A stretch of DNA of 64,000 bases from Patiria pectinifera. Taxonomy: Eukaryota; Echinodermata; Asteroidea; Valvatida; Asterinidae. The DNA lies in the NCBI GenBank assembly GCA_029964075.1, contig CM057133.1, forward strand, positions 17,260,699-17,324,698, in the 5' to 3' direction. Position 1 is the stretch's first letter, and each line of letters opens with the position of its first letter. The notes below the pieces were generated by a model. The model was not told where the DNA came from. It worked only from the letters and a program-made list of their open reading frames with translations, and made no database searches. Positions 58,944-64,000 of the stretch are shown piece by piece. The translations under genes and the position numbers were made by a program.

Positions 58944-59665
58944 AACATTGCGTACTTTAGTGTTCGTAGACTAACAACAGAACATGATTCACGCACACAA
59001 GCTTCACTGATGGACTAATCACGATCTCCAAAACCCCATCAAGAGGTTGAACAAATAACTGAAAGTTCAAGTCAGCTGAAGAAACGCACATGAAGTAAAT
59101 TAAGTACGATCTGTCCGATGATTTAGCAGACTGCAGTCACCAGGTGTTGGGTCAAATCTGATCAGCGTACGGCATCACGCCCACGGCTGGGCGAAGCATC
59201 GAAATGACGAAAAGTTGCGAAAACTCACAAGATCACTGCAGCCAGTTGTATAACAAAAATCCTATACCATCCCGGAGACAATTCACCAAACGATGTTCAA
59301 TTATGAACGAAGCACCCATGGAAATATAAGCGAAAAACGAAATATTCCGGGAGAAATTTATTTTTGATGTAGCGGTCTCAAAAGTTACGCCGAACTGGCC
59401 TTTCTTGCCCCAAATGCACTTAGCGCGTCAATGCGCGCACGTGAACTTAATACATTTGTACCAACTTAGCAAAAAGCATCCATCCTTATGCCAAGAACAT
59501 CGTTTTTGGCTTCATGCCATCAAGGGGCGGCAAACTGCAATTAGGCCAATCGATATGTTTACTTTTCCTACACCACAGCAACCATCAGCTGAAAAAAAGA
59601 AAGTGTAGGACTCAACTGTGCGTTTGTGGAGAATAATGTATTTTATCTTTCAGTGATAAAATGAA

Positions 59666-62600
59666 TTACCTAAGGCATCTTTCCAGCAAGTTTCAAGGAA
59701 TTTCATTTTTTGGCCAAAACTGAAAAAATACAAGGGGTTAGCCTTACATTTTTAACCAAATTTGGCCAAAAATTGACTTTTCTCAAAACAACGCAGAAAT
59801 TCCTCTGGAGACGTGTGGAGCATGGATCAATATTCAAACACCCAAATTTTGGCAGATATTGGTAAAAATCATCCAATTATTGGAAGGAAATACATGTAAA
59901 TAAACAATAATTTTCACTGTTTTTACCCCAATTGTTTGCCAACTTTTCTTTTTCAAAGGCACATCTGTTCCCAAATCGAATTGGAATGTGTTCAGGGTTA
60001 CCTAAGGCATCTTTCCAGCAAGTTTCAAGGAATTTCATTTTTTGGCCAAAACTGAAAAAAAATACAAGGGGTTAGCCTTACATTTTTAACCAAATTTGGC
60101 CAAAAATTGACTTTTCTCAAAACAACGCAGAAATTCCTCTGGAGACGTGTGGAGCATGGATCAATATTCAAACACCCAAATTTTGGCAGATATTGGTAAA
60201 AATCATCCAATTATTGGAAGGAAATACATGTAAATAAACAATAATTTTCACTGTTTTACCCCAATTATTTGCCAACTGTTCTTTTTCAAAGGCACATCTG
60301 TTCCCAAATCGAATTGGAATGTGTTCAGGGTTACCTAAGACATCTTTCCAGCAAGTTTCAAGGAATTTCATTTTTTGGCCAAAACTGAAAAAAATACAAG
60401 GGGTTAGCCTTACATTTTTAACCAAATTTGGCCAAAAATGGACTTTTCTCAAAACAACGCAGAAATTCCTCTGGAGACGTGTGGAGCATGGATCAATATT
60501 CAAACACCCAAATTTTGGCAGATATTGGTAAAAATCATCCAATTATTGGAAGGAAATACATGTAAATAAACAATAATTTTCACTGTTTTACCCCAATTAT
60601 TTGCCAACTGTTCTTTTTCAAAAGCACATCTGTTCCCAAATCGAATTGGAATGTGTTCAGGGTTACCTAAGACATCTTTCCAGCAAGTTTCAAGGAATTT
60701 CATTTTTTGGCCAAAACTGAAAAAATACAAGGGGTTAGCCTTACATTTTTAACCAAATTTGGCCAAAAATTGACTTTTCTCAAAACAACGCAGAAATTCC
60801 TCTGGAGACGTGTGGAGCATGGATCAATATTCAAACACCCAAATTTTGGCAGATATTGGTAAAAATCATCCAATTATTGGAAGGAAATACATGTAAATAA
60901 ACAATAATTTTCACTGTTTTTACCCAAAATTATTTGCCAACTTTTCTTTTTCAAAGGCACATCTGTTCCCAAATCGAATTGGAATGTGTTCAGGGTTACC
61001 TAAGGCATCTTTCCAGCAAGTTTCAAGGAATTTCATTTTTTTGGCCAAAACTGAAAAAATACAAGGGGTTAGCCTTACATTTTTCACCAAATTTGGCCAA
61101 AAATTGACTTTTCTCAAAACAACGCAGAAATTCCTCTGGAGACGTGTGGAGCATGGATCAATATTCAAACACCCAAATTTTGGCAGATATTGGTAAAAAT
61201 CATCCAATTATTGGAAGGAAATACATGTAAATAAACAAAATTTTTCACTGTTTTTACCCCAATTGTTTGCCAACTTTTCTTTTTCAAAGGCACATCTGTT
61301 TCCAAATCGAATTGGAATGTGTTCAGGGTTACCTAAGGCATCTTTCCAGCAAGTTTCAAGGAATTTCATTTTTTGGACAAAACTGAAAAAATACAAGGGG
61401 TTAGCCTTACATTTTTAACCAAATTTGGCCAAAAATTGACTTTTCTCAAAACAACGCAGAAATTCCTCTGGAGACGTGTGGAGCATGGATCAATATTCAA
61501 ACACCCAAATTTTGGCAGATATTGGTAAAAATCATCCAATTATTGGAAGGAAATACATGTAAATAAACAATAATTTTCACTGTTTTACCCCAATTATTTG
61601 CCAACTGTTCTTTTTCAAAGGCACATCTGTTCCCAAATCGAATTGGAATGTGTTCAGGGTTACCTAAGACATCTTTCCAGCAAGTTTCAAGGAATTTCAT
61701 TTTTTGGCCAAAACTGAAAAAAATACAAGGGGTTAGCCTTACATTTTTAACCAAATTTGGCCAAAAATTGACTTTTCTCAAAACAACGCAGAAATTCCTC
61801 TGGAGACGTGTGGAGCATGGATCAATATTCAAACACCCAAATTTTGGCAGATATTGGTAAAAATCATCCAATTATTGGAAGGAAATACATGTAAATAAAC
61901 AATAATTTTCACTGTTTTTACCCCAATTGTTTGCCAACTTTTCTTTTTCAAAGGCACATCTGTTCCCAAATCGAATTGGAATGTATTCAGGGTTACCTAA
62001 GGCATCTTTCCAGCAAGTTTCAAGGAATTTCATTTTTTGGCCAAAACTGAAAAAATACAAGGGGTTAGCCTTACATTTTTAACCAAATTTGGCCAAAAAT
62101 TGACTTTTCTCAAAACAACGCAGAAATTCCTCTGGAGACGTGTGGAGCATGGATCAATATTCAAACACCCAAATTTTGGCAGATATTGGTAAAAATCATC
62201 CAATTATTGGAAGGAAATACATGTAAATAAACAATAATTTTCACTGTTTTTACCCCATTTACTCGCTAACCCTTCTCTTCGAAAGTCCCATCTGTTCCCA
62301 AACCGAATTGGAATGTGTTCAGAATTACCTTAGGCATCTTTCCAGCAAGTTTCAAAAAAGTTCATTTTTTGGCCAAAATTGGAAAAATACAAGGGGTTTA
62401 AGCCTTACATTTTTAACCGAATTTGGCCATAATTTACTTTTCTCCAAACAACGCAGAAATTCCGCTGGAGACGTGTGGAGCATGGATCAATATTCAAACA
62501 CCCAAATTTTGGCAGATATTGGTAAAAATCATCCAATTATTGGAAGGAAATACATGTAAATAAACAATCATTTTCACTGTTTTACCCCAATTATTTGCCA

Positions 62601-64000
62601 ACTTTTCTTTTTCAAAGGCACATCTGTTCCCAAATCGAATTGGAATGTGTTCAGGGTTACCTAAGGCATCTTTCCAGCAAGTTTCAAGGAATTTCATTTT
62701 TTGGCCAAAACTGAAAAAATACAAGGGGTTAGCCTTACATTTTTAACCAAATTTGGCCAAAAATTGACTTTTCTCAAAACAACGCAGAAATTCCTCTGGA
62801 GACGTGTGGAGCATGGATCAATATTCAAACACCCAAATTTTGGCAGATATTGGTAAAAATCATCCAATTATTGGAAGGAAATACATGTAAATAAACAATA
62901 ATTTTCACTGTTTTTACCCCAATTGTTTGCCAACTTTTCTTTTTCAAAGGCACATCTGTTCCCAAATCGAATTGGAATGTGTTCAGGGTTACCTTAGGCA
63001 TCTTTCCAGCAAGTTTCAAAAATTTTCATTTTTTGGCCAAAATTGAAAAAATACAAGGGGTTAGCCTTACATTTGTAACCAAATTTGGCGAAAAATTGAG
63101 CTTTCCCCAAACAACGCAGCAATTCCTCAGGAGACGTGTGGAGCATGGATCAATACTCAAAACACCCAAATTTTGGCAGATATCGGTAAAAAAATCATCC
63201 AATTATTGGAAGGAAATACATGTTAATAAACAATAATTTTGACTGTTTTTACCCCAATTGTTTGCCAACTTTTCTTTTTCAAAGGCACATCTGTTCCCAA
63301 ATCGAATTGGAATGTATTCAGGGTTACCTAAGGCATCTTTCCAGCAAGTTTCAAGGAATTTCATTTTTTGGCCAAAAGTGAAAAAATACAAGGGGTTAGC
63401 CTTACATTTTTAACCAAATTTGGCCAAAAATTGACTTTTCTCAAAACAACGCAGAAATTCCTCTGGAGACGTGTGGAGCATGGATCAATATTCAAACACC
63501 CAAATTTTGGCAGATATTGGTAAAAATCATCCAATTATTGGAAGGAAATACATGTAAATAAACAATAATTTTCACTGTTTTACCCCAATTATTTGCCAAC
63601 TGTTCTTTTTCAAAGGCACATCTGTTCCCAAATCGAATTGGAATGTGTTCAGGGTTACCTAAGACATCTTTCCAGCAAGTTTCAAGGAATTTCATTTTTT
63701 GGCCAAAACTGAAAAAAATACAAGGGGTTAGCCTTACATTTTTAACCAAATTTGGCCAAAAATGGACTTTTCTCAAAACAACGCAGAAATTCCTCTGGAG
63801 ACGTGTGGAGCATGGATCAATATTCAAACACCCAAATTTTGGCAGATATTGGTAAAAATCATCCAATTATTGGAAGGAAATACATGTAAATAAACAATAA
63901 TTTTCACTGTTTTTACCCCAATTGTTTGCCAACTGTTCTTTTTCAAAGGCACATCTGTTGTGTGGAGCATGGATCAATATTCAAACACCCAAATTTTGGC
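59666..64000. repeat. 332-bp satellite array, second block (runs off the window)
   Basis: Begins inside a unit at TTACCTAAGG and contains 12 unit starts from 59958 to 63615 at about 332-bp steps, plus a broken last unit at 63948. Units at 62284 and 62949 are more diverged. Sequence variants (CTAAGACATC against CTAAGGCATC, GTGTTC against GTATTC) define subtypes. Confidence 0.95.

Larger units (their letters stand above)
54045..59665. mobile_element. 5.6-kb block inserted into the satellite (candidate transposon)
   Basis: The satellite stops at CAGGGTTA and resumes at TTACCTAAGG, which are adjacent and overlap by TTA in intact units (GGGTTACCTAAGG). This fits insertion with a 3-bp TTA duplication. 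Near the ends, TTATTCTC-n5-ACGCACA (54042-54061) has an inverted partner at 59617-59636 with the same spacing, but 29 bp remain between that partner and the satellite, so the exact right end is unclear. Inside are irregular internal repeats (54220-56610), a small inverted-repeat element (57077-57194) and a possible two-exon gene on the - strand. I recognise no transposase. Confidence 0.6.

Noticed and set aside
52201..63866. Many similar 60-125-codon frames on both strands in the satellite (such as those starting MDDFYQYLP or MCSGLP)
   Set aside because: They recur once per 332-bp unit and are broken by small indels between units, so they are a by-product of the tandem repeat.
1..64000. CRISPR arrays, bacterial operons or prophage
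   Set aside because: The window is eukaryotic; the direct repeats are satellites and minisatellites without unique spacers.

Overview
This is animal nuclear DNA. It is AT-rich and intron-bearing, with one multi-exon gene using canonical splice sites, tRNA-derived SINEs, DNA-transposon remnants and long satellite arrays. The single recognisable protein is a deuterostome-type matrix metalloproteinase. One dispersed repeat (starting TTAAAGGCAC, followed by GGTAATTAC) and the SINE style resemble what I recall from echinoderm, especially sea-star, genomes. The species assignment is an inference; echinoderm or a related marine invertebrate deuterostome is the best guess.

Layout. Positions 1-41,000 hold no protein-coding gene I can support. 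They contain a 3' remnant of a non-LTR retrotransposon, tRNA-derived SINEs, a well-defined hAT-type MITE with an 8-bp target duplication, several home-grown dispersed repeat families, a roughly 590-bp palindrome built from two inverted copies of a Tc1/mariner-like transposon end, and two places (about 11.4 kb and 19.5 kb) that look like TATA promoters followed by a non-coding exon and a splice donor. Two inverted pairs of ACAAT-containing sites (28.2 kb and 33.2 kb) may be regulatory.

Positions 41,131-47,829 carry a complete six-exon gene on the + strand. It encodes an 873-residue secreted metalloproteinase with its best match to MMP21: signal peptide, mucin-like pentapeptide repeats, prodomain with a PRCGVPD cysteine switch, furin sites, a catalytic domain with HEIGHVLGLSH and a Met-turn, and a four-bladed hemopexin domain closed by two cysteines. 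Splice phases agree through all six exons. Unusual points are the coding 15-bp minisatellite in exon 1, a long low-complexity insert in the prodomain, and a catalytic-domain loop that lacks most of the usual structural-zinc ligands.

From 51,660 the window becomes satellite DNA. A 53-bp minisatellite abuts a 332-bp tandem satellite (52,342-54,044), which is interrupted by a 5.6-kb block (54,045-59,665) and then resumes in the same phase to the end of the window. The block behaves like an insertion: the satellite is broken at one point and TTA is present on both sides. The block has its own irregular internal repeats and a possible two-exon gene on the - strand, which makes it the best candidate here for an undescribed mobile element.
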